DNA from: CAZYTO01 sp964650405
Lineage (GTDB): Bacteria; Acidobacteriota; Thermoanaerobaculia; Gp7-AA8
Length of the DNA: 25,728 bases
Direction: 5' to 3'
NCBI GenBank assembly: GCA_964650405.1
Contig: CAZYTO010000042.1
Location: 1-25,728 of the forward strand
A program made the translations under genes and the position numbers. The notes beneath the pieces were generated by a model. It saw only the letters and a program-made list of their open reading frames with translations, was not told where the DNA came from and searched no databases. Every line of letters begins with the position of its first letter. Position 1 is the stretch's first letter. Shown piece by piece: positions 8,806 through 15,464 of this stretch.

Positions 8806-9660
8806 ATGCCCCGGCCGCCCGTGTCCGCGATCCTGCATACGCTCAACGAGATCGAGAACATCGAGGATTGCCTCCGCTCGGTCGAGTGGGCGGACGAGAT
8901 CTACGTCGTCGACGCCTTCTCCAGCGATGGAACGGTCGAGCTGATCCGGGAGAAGTTCCCCCGCGTGCGGCTGGAACAGCGCGAGTACCTCGGCGCCGCG
9001 GCGACGAAGAACTACGCCATGGACCGGGCCGCCCATGACTGGATCTACGTCATCGACGCCGACGAGCGGGTGACACCGAGACTCCGCGAGGAGCTGCTGC
9101 GGACGCTAAACGGCGAGCTGACGCTGTGGGCGTACTCGGTGGGCCGCCTCAACTTCATGCTGGGGCGGAAGGTGCGGTTCAGCGGCCTGCAGCGTGATCG
9201 CGTCACCCGCCTCTTCCACCGCGGCCACGCCCGCTATCCGAACAAACGCGTCCACGCCGACCTCCTCGTCGACGGCGAGACCGGCCGCCTGGCCGCGAAG
9301 ATGGACCACTACTACATCCGCACCTTCGATCACATGATCGCGAAGATGACACGCTATGCGGATTGGGCCGCCGCGCAGATGTACATCGACGGCAAGACCA
9401 CCGGCCTGTGGGGCATCGTCAGCCATCCGCTGGGCAAGTTCGTCCGCGACTATGTCTTCAATCTCGGCTTCCTGGACGGCACGCCCGGCCTGATCTCGGT
9501 CGGCATGCACGTCTACTACACGTTCTGGAAGTACGCGAAGCTGTGGGAGCTCACCCAGCTCAAGCGGCTCGGCAGGCCCGTGCCTCTCCCGAAGCTGGAC
9601 GAGTCGGACGCGACGTGGGAGCTGCCGTGGAAGAAGACAGCCGCGGCTCGCGATACCTGA
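8806..9660 (+). CDS. Family 2 glycosyltransferase (lipopolysaccharide core WaaE/KdtX-like)
   Basis: A 284-residue GT-A fold glycosyltransferase. TLNEIENIEDCLRS at residues 12-25 is the nucleotide-sugar binding entry typical of WaaE-like enzymes. D36 (VVDAFSSDGT) and the metal-binding DADE at 84-87 follow. The aromatic-rich C-terminal region (about 215-260, with HVYYTFWKYAKLWE) is probably membrane-associated. It likely adds a hexose to a lipid-linked or lipopolysaccharide acceptor at the inner face of the inner membrane; donor and acceptor are not readable from the sequence. It is convergent with wzt (18 bp apart) and divergent from the amidohydrolase across a 160 bp gap in which I see no firm promoter. 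Position next to the exporter genes supports a surface-polysaccharide role. Confidence 0.87.
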   Translation: MPRPPVSAILHTLNEIENIEDCLRSVEWADEIYVVDAFSSDGTVELIREKFPRVRLEQREYLGAAATKNYAMDRAAHDWIYVIDADERVTPRLREELLRTLNGELTLWAYSVGRLNFMLGRKVRFSGLQRDRVTRLFHRGHARYPNKRVHADLLVDGETGRLAAKMDHYYIRTFDHMIAKMTRYADWAAAQMYIDGKTTGLWGIVSHPLGKFVRDYVFNLGFLDGTPGLISVGMHVYYTFWKYAKLWELTQLKRLGRPVPLPKLDESDATWELPWKKTAAARDT

Positions 9661-9678
9661 CCCGCGCCGGAAGCCCGC

Positions 9679-11094
9679 TCACTGCTTCTTCGGGTTCTTC
9701 GGCGGCTCCGCGTTCGATGGGTCGTCCTTCGGCTGCTCCCCCTCCCGGACGTACTGCGCCATCTCCGGCGGGACGTTGCGCTTGATGAGGTCGATCTGAC
9801 GGAAGGCGATGCCGCCTTCGAACTTCCAGGAGTGCCGGGGGCGGTAGACGCCGATGTCGTGGACGCGTGAGCCGACGACGAAGCGCAGGACGTTTCGCCG
9901 ATAGTCGAAGGCGCGGCCGTTGCGGGTGTGGACGGCGGCGTCGATCCGGTAGGTGCCGGCCACGAGGTCGAGCGAGGGCATGACGAAGCGCACCCGCCCG
10001 TCGCGGTCGAGCCGCTCCGGCATGTAGCCTTCCAGCTCGGTATTCGTCCCGTAAACGCAGGCGCCGTCGGCGTGATAGATGCCGATCCCGAAGACGAAGT
10101 CCTCCTGGGCCTCGCGGACGCGGACGTCGAGCTCGACGGTCACCGGCGTTCCGGCGCCGAGGGCCACGAGATCGAAACCCTTGTCATCGACGATGGCCAC
10201 GCGGGACAGCACGATCTCGCCGGATCCCCAGCGCTCCTCTTCGAGCTCGCTCTTCGCGGCCTGTGGAGGCGGTTCTTCTTTGGCATCTGCTGCCGGCGCC
10301 GCGGCAGTTTCGCGGCGCGCCGCACGCCCTTCCACACCGGCCTTCCCGCCGCTGACGTTCTGCAGGTAATCGTCGACCACGCGGACAGGATCGCCGATGG
10401 CCTTGGCCTCGCCGTGATCCAGCCAGAGGGCCCGGTCGCAGAGGTTGCGCACCTGGTCGAGCTGGTGCGTGACGAAGAGCAGGGTCACGCCGCGGTACTT
10501 CATCTCCTGGATCTTGGCCACGCACTTCTGGGAGAACTCCTCGTCGCCGACGGCCAGTACTTCGTCGATGAGCAGCACGTCGGGGTCGACGTGGACAGCC
10601 ACGGAAAAACCGAGGCGTACGTACATGCCGGAGGAGTAGGTCTTCACGGGCTGATCGAGGAACGGCCCCACGCCGGAGAACTCGACGATGCGGTCGAAGC
10701 GCGACTCGATGTCCCGCCGCGCCAGGCCGAGCATGATGCCGTTGATGTAGATGTTCTCCCGCCCGGTGATCTCGGGATGGAAGCCGGCGCCGAGCTCGAT
10801 GAGCGCGGCCACGCGCCCGGTGATGGCCACCCGCCCCGCGGTCGGCTTGAGGATGCCCGACACGATCTTGAGCAGCGTCGACTTCCCCGAGCCGTTGCGT
10901 CCGACGATGCCGAAGGCTTCGCCGCGGTGGACGTTGAAGGAGACGTTCTTCAGCGCCGGTACCGTCGCCTCCGGCTCGAGCTTCAGGTCCCGCTTGAGCA
11001 GCGCACTCTTCAGCGTCGCGAACTGCGAGCGCCGCCCGAGGAGGCGGTAGGACTTGGAGACGCGGTCGAGGCGGATTGGGTAGTCGGCGCTCAT
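9679..11094 (-). CDS. wzt: ABC transporter ATP-binding protein for O-polysaccharide export (Wzt)
   Basis: The 471-residue ATPase of an ABC-2 polysaccharide exporter. Walker A GRNGSGKST is at residues 65-73, the family's degenerate signature YSSGM at 153-157, Walker B VLLIDE at 173-178, and the switch histidine H210 in VTHQ. The ATPase domain ends near 245. After an Ala/Glu-rich linker (about 250-290), residues about 295-435 resemble the Wzt C-terminal carbohydrate-binding beta-sandwich, which in characterised O-antigen systems recognises the chain terminus. The tail is Lys/Pro-rich. It pairs with the permease encoded just upstream on the same strand; the 106 bp between them holds five GCGAAGG repeats. 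It is assigned to lipopolysaccharide O-chain or capsule export rather than teichoic acid because of the C-terminal domain. Confidence 0.92.
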   Translation of the reverse strand: MSADYPIRLDRVSKSYRLLGRRSQFATLKSALLKRDLKLEPEATVPALKNVSFNVHRGEAFGIVGRNGSGKSTLLKIVSGILKPTAGRVAITGRVAALIELGAGFHPEITGRENIYINGIMLGLARRDIESRFDRIVEFSGVGPFLDQPVKTYSSGMYVRLGFSVAVHVDPDVLLIDEVLAVGDEEFSQKCVAKIQEMKYRGVTLLFVTHQLDQVRNLCDRALWLDHGEAKAIGDPVRVVDDYLQNVSGGKAGVEGRAARRETAAAPAADAKEEPPPQAAKSELEEERWGSGEIVLSRVAIVDDKGFDLVALGAGTPVTVELDVRVREAQEDFVFGIGIYHADGACVYGTNTELEGYMPERLDRDGRVRFVMPSLDLVAGTYRIDAAVHTRNGRAFDYRRNVLRFVVGSRVHDIGVYRPRHSWKFEGGIAFRQIDLIKRNVPPEMAQYVREGEQPKDDPSNAEPPKNPKKQ

Positions 11095-11163
11095 GAGGAT
11101 TCAATGCATGAAGGATGCGGAGTGGAGGATGAACGGGACTCTTCCGCGAGCTGACGAGCCGTT

Positions 11164-11198
11164 CCTTCGCCCTTCGCCCTTCGCCCCTCGCCCTTCGC
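11164..11198 (-). repeat. Heptad tandem array GCGAAGG, 5 units
   Basis: On the minus strand, five 7-mers (GCGAAGG, GCGAGGG, then three GCGAAGG) begin 2 nt after the TGA of wzm. No inverted partner is present in the remaining wzm-wzt spacer. Confidence 0.85.
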
Positions 11199-11200
11199 CT

Positions 11201-12061
11201 TCATATTGCTTCCGCCAGCGTGTCGCGCAGCCGGTCGAACACGAACATGCCGGCGGCCAGCGAGGCAGCCGCATAGACGACCATCAGCAACGAGTCGGCC
11301 AGGCCGGGGAGATGACCGTGGAAGACGACGTCCTGATACGAGACGACGAACGAGGTCATGGGGTTGAGGCGCAGAAGCGCGCGCAGCGGTCGGGCGTCGA
11401 TGCGTTCGATGGGGTAAATGATCGGCGTGATGAAGAAGCCGAGCTGAATGAAGTTCGTCATCAGGTCGCGCAAATCGCGAAAGAGCACCGACGCCGAGGA
11501 GACGGCCATGGCGATGCCGGCCACGAAGATGCTCTGCGCGAGCATGAAGAGGGGCAGGAGGAGGATATAGATCGTGATGGTGACCTTGCCGAAGAGCACG
11601 AAGGCGAGGAGAGCGGCCAGCAGGATGGGGACGGCCAGGGCGAAGTGCACCAGGTGGGATAGGACGACGACCAGCGGCAGGGCCTCGGCCGGAAACATGA
11701 CCTTCTTGATCAGCCCCGCGTTCGCGGTGATGGCGTTGGTGGATTCGAGCACCGCCGCCGAGAAGAACGTCCAGGGCAGGATGCCGGCGAAGAGGAAAAG
11801 CGGATAGGTCGGGCCGGCCTGCTGGGGCAGGAACTTCGTGAAGACCAGCGTGTAGATCGCCAGCAGCAGCAGGGGATTGGCCAGCGACCAGAAGAACCCG
11901 AGGACCGAGCCGCGATAACGCGCCTTCAGGTCGCGCGCGGTCAGCGCGGCGATCAACTGGCGGTGCCGGTAGAGTGCCTTCAGCTCGTCCAAGGGTGCTG
12001 AGTGCCGGGTGCCGGGTGCCGGGTGCCGAGCGGAATTGGTCCACGCCTCAGCACTCAGCAC
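11201..12061 (-). CDS. wzm: ABC-2 type polysaccharide export permease (Wzm)
   Basis: An integral membrane protein with about six hydrophobic segments. It contains LTARDLKARYRGSVLGFFWS, the hallmark amphipathic entry of Wzm/TagG permeases, followed by ANPLLLLAIYTLVFTKFL. It forms the channel that moves undecaprenyl-linked polysaccharide across the inner membrane with Wzt. The start is uncertain. The longest frame begins at a GTG (12061) within a heptad-repeat array, so its first 23 or so residues would be translated repeat. A TTG at 11992 (giving DELKALYRHRQ) fits the family's usual N-terminus better. Neither has a visible Shine-Dalgarno sequence. The gene follows the FHA gene, separated by only the repeat. 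Confidence 0.88.
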   Translation of the reverse strand: MLSAEAWTNSARHPAPGTRHSAPLDELKALYRHRQLIAALTARDLKARYRGSVLGFFWSLANPLLLLAIYTLVFTKFLPQQAGPTYPLFLFAGILPWTFFSAAVLESTNAITANAGLIKKVMFPAEALPLVVVLSHLVHFALAVPILLAALLAFVLFGKVTITIYILLLPLFMLAQSIFVAGIAMAVSSASVLFRDLRDLMTNFIQLGFFITPIIYPIERIDARPLRALLRLNPMTSFVVSYQDVVFHGHLPGLADSLLMVVYAAASLAAGMFVFDRLRDTLAEAI

Positions 12062-12076
12062 TCAACACTGAGCACT
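11993..12076. repeat. Inverted pair of heptad arrays (GAGTGCY family) between FHA gene and wzm
   Basis: Plus-strand units run GGGTGCT, GAGTGCC, then three GGGTGCC (11993-12027). After a short loop, minus-strand units GAGTGCT, GAGTGCT and a degenerate copy occupy about 12047-12076. The arms can pair imperfectly. The array edge is 4 nt from the FHA gene's stop codon and fills the spacer to wzm. Confidence 0.85.
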
Positions 12077-12080
12077 GTTC

Positions 12081-12683
12081 TCACGCGTCATCGGTGACGA
12101 TCAGCATGATCGTCGTCGCGCCGATCTGGAACTCCGACTTGTCGGCCAGCTCGCGGATCTCGGTAATGCGCTCGCCGTCGATGAGCGTACCGTTCGTCGA
12201 CTTGAGGTCCTCGAGCTGTACGAGCGCGTCGCGCACTTCGACGACGGCATGCTGGCGCGAAGCCTCGCTGTCATTGAGCACGAAGTCGGCGCCGGAGCGG
12301 CCGATGGTCACTCGCGGCTTCTCGATGCGGTAGACGGTGCCGGCGTCGTTGCCGCTGATGACGGCCAGCGAGAGGCGCCGGCCGGCGGGGAGCTTCGGCG
12401 CCGCGCTCACGTTGCCGGTGGACCGATCGGGGAGTGGCGAGGCCTCGGTGGTATCGACAGCTTTCGGCTTTTCGGACGAGCGCGTGCGGGTCTCGTCGGA
12501 GCGGCGGGCGAAGGTGCTTTCGCCGGCCTCACCCCCGGCTGCCGGTTTGGCGGCAAAGGCTGGGTTCTGGATCTCGAAGACCGTGCTGCACTTCGCGCAC
12601 TTGATCTTCTTCGAAGGCTTCCGCTCGAAACGATCCTCGTCGTACTGGTAGCGCGCCCTGCAGTTTGAACACTCGATGATCAC
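12081..12683 (-). CDS. Zinc-ribbon (MJ0042-type) and FHA domain protein
   Basis: A 200-residue two-domain protein. At the N-terminus, CSNC (C5, C8) and CAKC (C29, C32) form a zinc ribbon of the MJ0042 type. A disordered Ser/Glu/Pro-rich linker spans about 42-100. Residues about 103-195 are a forkhead-associated domain: GRS (128-130), SRQHA (142-146) and STNGT (162-166) are the phosphothreonine-binding signature. FHA domains bind phosphorylated partners, so it probably acts downstream of Ser/Thr protein kinases; the partner is unknown. The frame is open much further upstream, but that region is antisense to the peptidase gene. The GTG at 12683 is chosen because VIIECSNC matches the usual start of this zinc ribbon. 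It is divergent from the peptidase gene (45 bp gap). Confidence 0.85.
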   Translation of the reverse strand: MIIECSNCRARYQYDEDRFERKPSKKIKCAKCSTVFEIQNPAFAAKPAAGGEAGESTFARRSDETRTRSSEKPKAVDTTEASPLPDRSTGNVSAAPKLPAGRRLSLAVISGNDAGTVYRIEKPRVTIGRSGADFVLNDSEASRQHAVVEVRDALVQLEDLKSTNGTLIDGERITEIRELADKSEFQIGATTIMLIVTDDA

Positions 12684-12728
12684 GGACGGCCCCGACGATA
12701 GCAGAAAACGCGCATAAAATTCGCGGCC

Positions 12729-14426
12729 ATGAAACGCCTTGCCGCCCTGCTCTTCCTCGCCCTCGCCGCCTGCCGCCAGGAAAGCCCGGCGCCGGCTGCG
12801 AACGCGCCGGCCGCTCCGGCCGCAGCCGCCAAGGGGAACGTCCTGCCGGACGCGGCCCAGCGGGTCAAACAGTTTCCCCGCACGGTGATCGATTACGACC
12901 ACTCGCTGCTCAGCGACGGCGACCGGGCCGTCGTGGCCAAGCTGATCGAGGCCTCGAAGCAGATCGACGAGATCTTCTGGCGCCAGGTCAGCGAGAACAA
13001 CCCGGCCCTGCGCCAGCAGTTGAGCGCGAGCGCCGGCCATTCGCCGCTCGACGCGGCCGGCTACGACTACTTCCTGATCAACAAGGGACCTTGGGATCGC
13101 CTCAAGAGCGACGAGCCGTTCATCGCTCCGTTTACGAAGAAGCCGGAAGGTGCCGGCTTCTATCCCTCCGACCTGACCAAGGACGAGCTCGAGAAGTACA
13201 TCGCCGCCCATCCGCAACAGAAGGACGCGTTGCAGGGGCTGTTCACCGTCGTGCGGCGCGATGGCGCGAACCTCGCCGCCGTTCCCTACTCGAAGGTCTA
13301 CACCGGCCAGCTCGAGCTCGCCGCCAAGAGCCTTCGCGATGCGGCGGCGCTGACGGCGAACGCTTCACTGAAGGCCTACCTCACCAAGCGCGCCGATGCG
13401 TTCCTCAGTGACAACTACCGCGATTCCGACATGGCCTGGATGGATCTCAACGGCCCGATCGAGGTGGTCATCGGCCCGTACGAGGTGTACGAGGACAATC
13501 TCTTCAACTACAAAGCGTCGTTCGAGTCGTTCGTGACGGTGGTCGACGCGCCGGAGAGCGCGAAGCTGGCCACGTACGCGAAGGCGTTGCCGGACATGGA
13601 GAAGAACCTCCCCGAGCCGGAGCAGTATCGCAACCCGAACCGCGGCAGCGAGTCCCCCATCCGCGTCGTCCAGGAGATCTACACCGGCGGGGACGCCCGC
13701 CGCGGCGTGCAGACGGCCGCCTTCAACCTGCCGAACGACGAGTACGTGCGCGAGAAGAAGGGTTCCAAGAAGGTCCTGCTCAAGAACGTCATCAACGCGA
13801 AGTACCGGCAGTCGGGTGAGCCGATCGCCAAGCGCGTGCTCGACCCGGCCCAGCTCTCCCTCCTGAACTTCGAGGCGTTCTTCAACCAGATCCTCTTCCA
13901 CGAGCTCTCGCACGGCCTGGGGCCGGGCTACCTCACCCAGAACGGCCAGAAGGTGGAAGTGCGCATCCCGCTCAAGAACCTCTACTCGACGATCGAGGAG
14001 TCGAAGGCCGACGTGCTCGGCCTGTGGAACATCCTCTACGCGCGCAACCACGGTCTGCTGACTGCCTTCGACGAGAAACAGCTCTACGCTACGTACGCTG
14101 GTCTGATGTTCCGCTCCATGCGCTTCAGCGTGGGAGAAGCCCACGGACGCGGCACGGCCCTGCAGTGGAACTGGATCCGCGAGAAGGGCGGCATTGTGCC
14201 CATGGCAGACGGCAAGTTCACGGTCGACTTCGCGAAGTTCGGCGACGCGGTGAAGTCGCTTTCGACGGAACTGCTGACCATCGAGGCCACGGGCGACTTC
14301 AACCGCGCCAACGCCCTGCTGGAGAAGTACGGCAAGACCAACGCCGAGATCGACGGCGTCAACGCCAAGCTGACCGACATCCCGGTCGACATCGATCCCG
14401 TCTTCCCGGCGGCAGGAGAGAAGTAG
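12729..14426 (+). CDS. Dipeptidyl-peptidase III-like (M49-related) zinc peptidase, predicted lipoprotein
   Basis: A 565-residue protein. Residues 1-15 are a signal peptide ending in the lipobox LAAC (Cys15), followed by an Ala/Pro-rich tether. The catalytic region has HELSHG (H391, E392, H395) and, about 30 residues later, EESKAD (423-428), which parallel the two zinc motifs of peptidase family M49 (HEXXGH and EECRAD). Here the first motif is a pentapeptide HEXXH, as reported for the Caldithrix abyssi DPP III, rather than the usual hexapeptide. The length and the AFFNQILFHELSHGLGPG context fit DPP III relatives. It would release dipeptides from oligopeptides in the periplasm or at the membrane; activity is inferred. 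No promoter is assigned in the short divergent gap. Confidence 0.82.
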   Translation: MKRLAALLFLALAACRQESPAPAANAPAAPAAAAKGNVLPDAAQRVKQFPRTVIDYDHSLLSDGDRAVVAKLIEASKQIDEIFWRQVSENNPALRQQLSASAGHSPLDAAGYDYFLINKGPWDRLKSDEPFIAPFTKKPEGAGFYPSDLTKDELEKYIAAHPQQKDALQGLFTVVRRDGANLAAVPYSKVYTGQLELAAKSLRDAAALTANASLKAYLTKRADAFLSDNYRDSDMAWMDLNGPIEVVIGPYEVYEDNLFNYKASFESFVTVVDAPESAKLATYAKALPDMEKNLPEPEQYRNPNRGSESPIRVVQEIYTGGDARRGVQTAAFNLPNDEYVREKKGSKKVLLKNVINAKYRQSGEPIAKRVLDPAQLSLLNFEAFFNQILFHELSHGLGPGYLTQNGQKVEVRIPLKNLYSTIEESKADVLGLWNILYARNHGLLTAFDEKQLYATYAGLMFRSMRFSVGEAHGRGTALQWNWIREKGGIVPMADGKFTVDFAKFGDAVKSLSTELLTIEATGDFNRANALLEKYGKTNAEIDGVNAKLTDIPVDIDPVFPAAGEK

Positions 14427-14442
14427 CCAGGATCAAAGCAGT

Positions 14443-14877
14443 ATGGATCATCACCGGTGGTCGAACATTGCCGCCGCACGGACGAGCTATCAGTCGGGCG
14501 ATACGGCCTGTGCCGGCGGTCCGATCGAGGCCGTTTTCGAGGTTGCGGCCCGCTGCAACCTGGCCTGCCGGATGTGCGCGATCAACTACGACTCGAGGTA
14601 CCGCCCGTCGGGCGGCCGGCCGCCCTTCTTCGAGCCGGACCTCTTCGAGCGGCTGCGCCCGCTCTTCCCGTCGCTGTTGCGCGCCTCCCTCTTCGGCCTC
14701 GGCGAGCCGACTCTGAACCGTCACCTGGTCGACTACGTACGCGAGCTCTCCGCCGCCGGAGTCGAGGTCGCATTCAACACGAACGCCACGCTGATCGACG
14801 ACGCGAAGGCGGAAGCACTGGCCCTGGCAGGTACCGATTCCGTCACCGTCTCCATCGACGGCGCCACCGCGGCAAGA
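14443..14877 (+). pseudogene. Truncated radical SAM protein (N-terminal fragment)
   Basis: The first 145 residues are clearly a radical SAM enzyme. CNLACRMC (C38, C42, C45) is the iron-sulfur motif, followed by FGLGEPTLN, the SAM-binding GGEP-like strand, then FNTNATLID and VTVSIDGATAA. Homology stops abruptly near 14877, where relatives of about 300-400 residues continue. The frame stays open to 15111, but the tail is Arg/Ser-rich and runs antisense to the DUF1801 gene. Scanning the other frames just after the break shows no continuation, so a deletion or rearrangement is more likely than a simple frameshift. It starts 16 nt after the peptidase gene and may once have been co-transcribed with it. 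A functional short protein cannot be excluded, but the barrel would be incomplete. Confidence 0.75.
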
Positions 14878-14941
14878 TGCGGTGACGGGCGAGGCGTACA
14901 CATGCGGGACCTTAGGCAGTGGACGAAGCGAACGGGTAAGC

Positions 14942-14961
14942 GGGCTTTAAGTGCAAAGCCC
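14942..14961 (-). terminator. Hairpin after the DUF1801 gene
   Basis: Perfect 7 bp stem, GGGCTTT (14942-14948) and AAAGCCC (14955-14961), with a 6 nt loop, 1 nt beyond the DUF1801 stop codon. No T-run follows on either strand, so its role as an intrinsic terminator is tentative. It lies next to the break in the radical SAM gene. Confidence 0.4.
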
Positions 14962-14962
14962 C

Positions 14963-15418
14963 CTACCCCTTCGGCCGCCGTCGTCCCGACTTCATCCTGC
15001 GGATGGTCGTCCGCGGCTTCTGATCGACAACGCCGCCGGCCAGTTCGATGGCGGCGCGCAGGTAGGGCTCGATGTAAGGAGCATCGACATCGGCGAGGGT
15101 ACGCAGGGTGACGTGGCGAACGGTCGAACCCTTGCCGAGAAGCACACCGGCCGGATCGTCGAGCGAAGCGCCTTCGTTGAAGCCTAGGTTCACATGCTTC
15201 GCGTAGACGGCGATGTGGCAGAAGCTCCCGTTCTGCCACAGCGGCGTGTGGTGAAAGCCAATGCTGACAGCGTTGTAGGCGTCCCAATCGGTCTCGTTCG
15301 CCGTCGGGGCGATGGCGATGACCTTTGCGCGCATGACCAGGGCCAGCTCGGCGATTTTCGCGTCAAACGGCGCGAGGAATTCGAGCAGCTCGGGAGCGGG
15401 CGGGCGGAGGCGTTTCAT
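14963..15418 (-). CDS. DUF1801 (YdhG-like) family protein
   Basis: A 151-residue protein that matches DUF1801. Key segments are FCHIAVYAKHVNLGFNEGAS (around residues 68-87), the following LDDPAGVLLGKGSTVRHVTL, and a Lys/Arg-rich tail. The family has a compact alpha/beta fold; its biochemical role is not established. No signal peptide or membrane segment is seen. The ATG at 15418 is supported by the conserved region starting at the normal distance. It lies 46 nt downstream of gnd on the same strand, the gap being mostly repeat, so it could be read through from the gnd operon. Its C-terminus and stop lie next to a short hairpin and the broken radical SAM gene. Confidence 0.8.
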   Translation of the reverse strand: MKRLRPPAPELLEFLAPFDAKIAELALVMRAKVIAIAPTANETDWDAYNAVSIGFHHTPLWQNGSFCHIAVYAKHVNLGFNEGASLDDPAGVLLGKGSTVRHVTLRTLADVDAPYIEPYLRAAIELAGGVVDQKPRTTIRRMKSGRRRPKG

Positions 15419-15430
15419 GGGTTATCAATA

Positions 15431-15464
15431 CTCCCCGCTGCCCGCTCGCCCGTCTCCCGCTCGC
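15431..15464 (-). repeat. GCGAGCG-type heptad array after gnd
   Basis: On the minus strand the gnd stop codon TAG is followed at once by GCGAGCG, GGAGACG, GGCGAGC, GGGCAGC and GGGGAG, then by the DUF1801 leader. It is related to the repeat inside lhr (5105-5150). Confidence 0.7.

Noticed and set aside
9928..11154. Plus-strand open frame of about 408 codons opposite wzt
   Set aside because: Antisense to a clear ABC ATPase, and composition reflects codon-position GC bias.
12684..13217. N-terminal extension of the FHA gene
   Set aside because: The open frame extends upstream, but it is antisense to the peptidase gene and the zinc ribbon begins at the 12683 GTG.
14878..15111. Radical SAM gene continuing after a simple frameshift
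   Set aside because: No frame after 14877 shows barrel or C-terminal radical SAM motifs, and the region soon becomes antisense to DUF1801.
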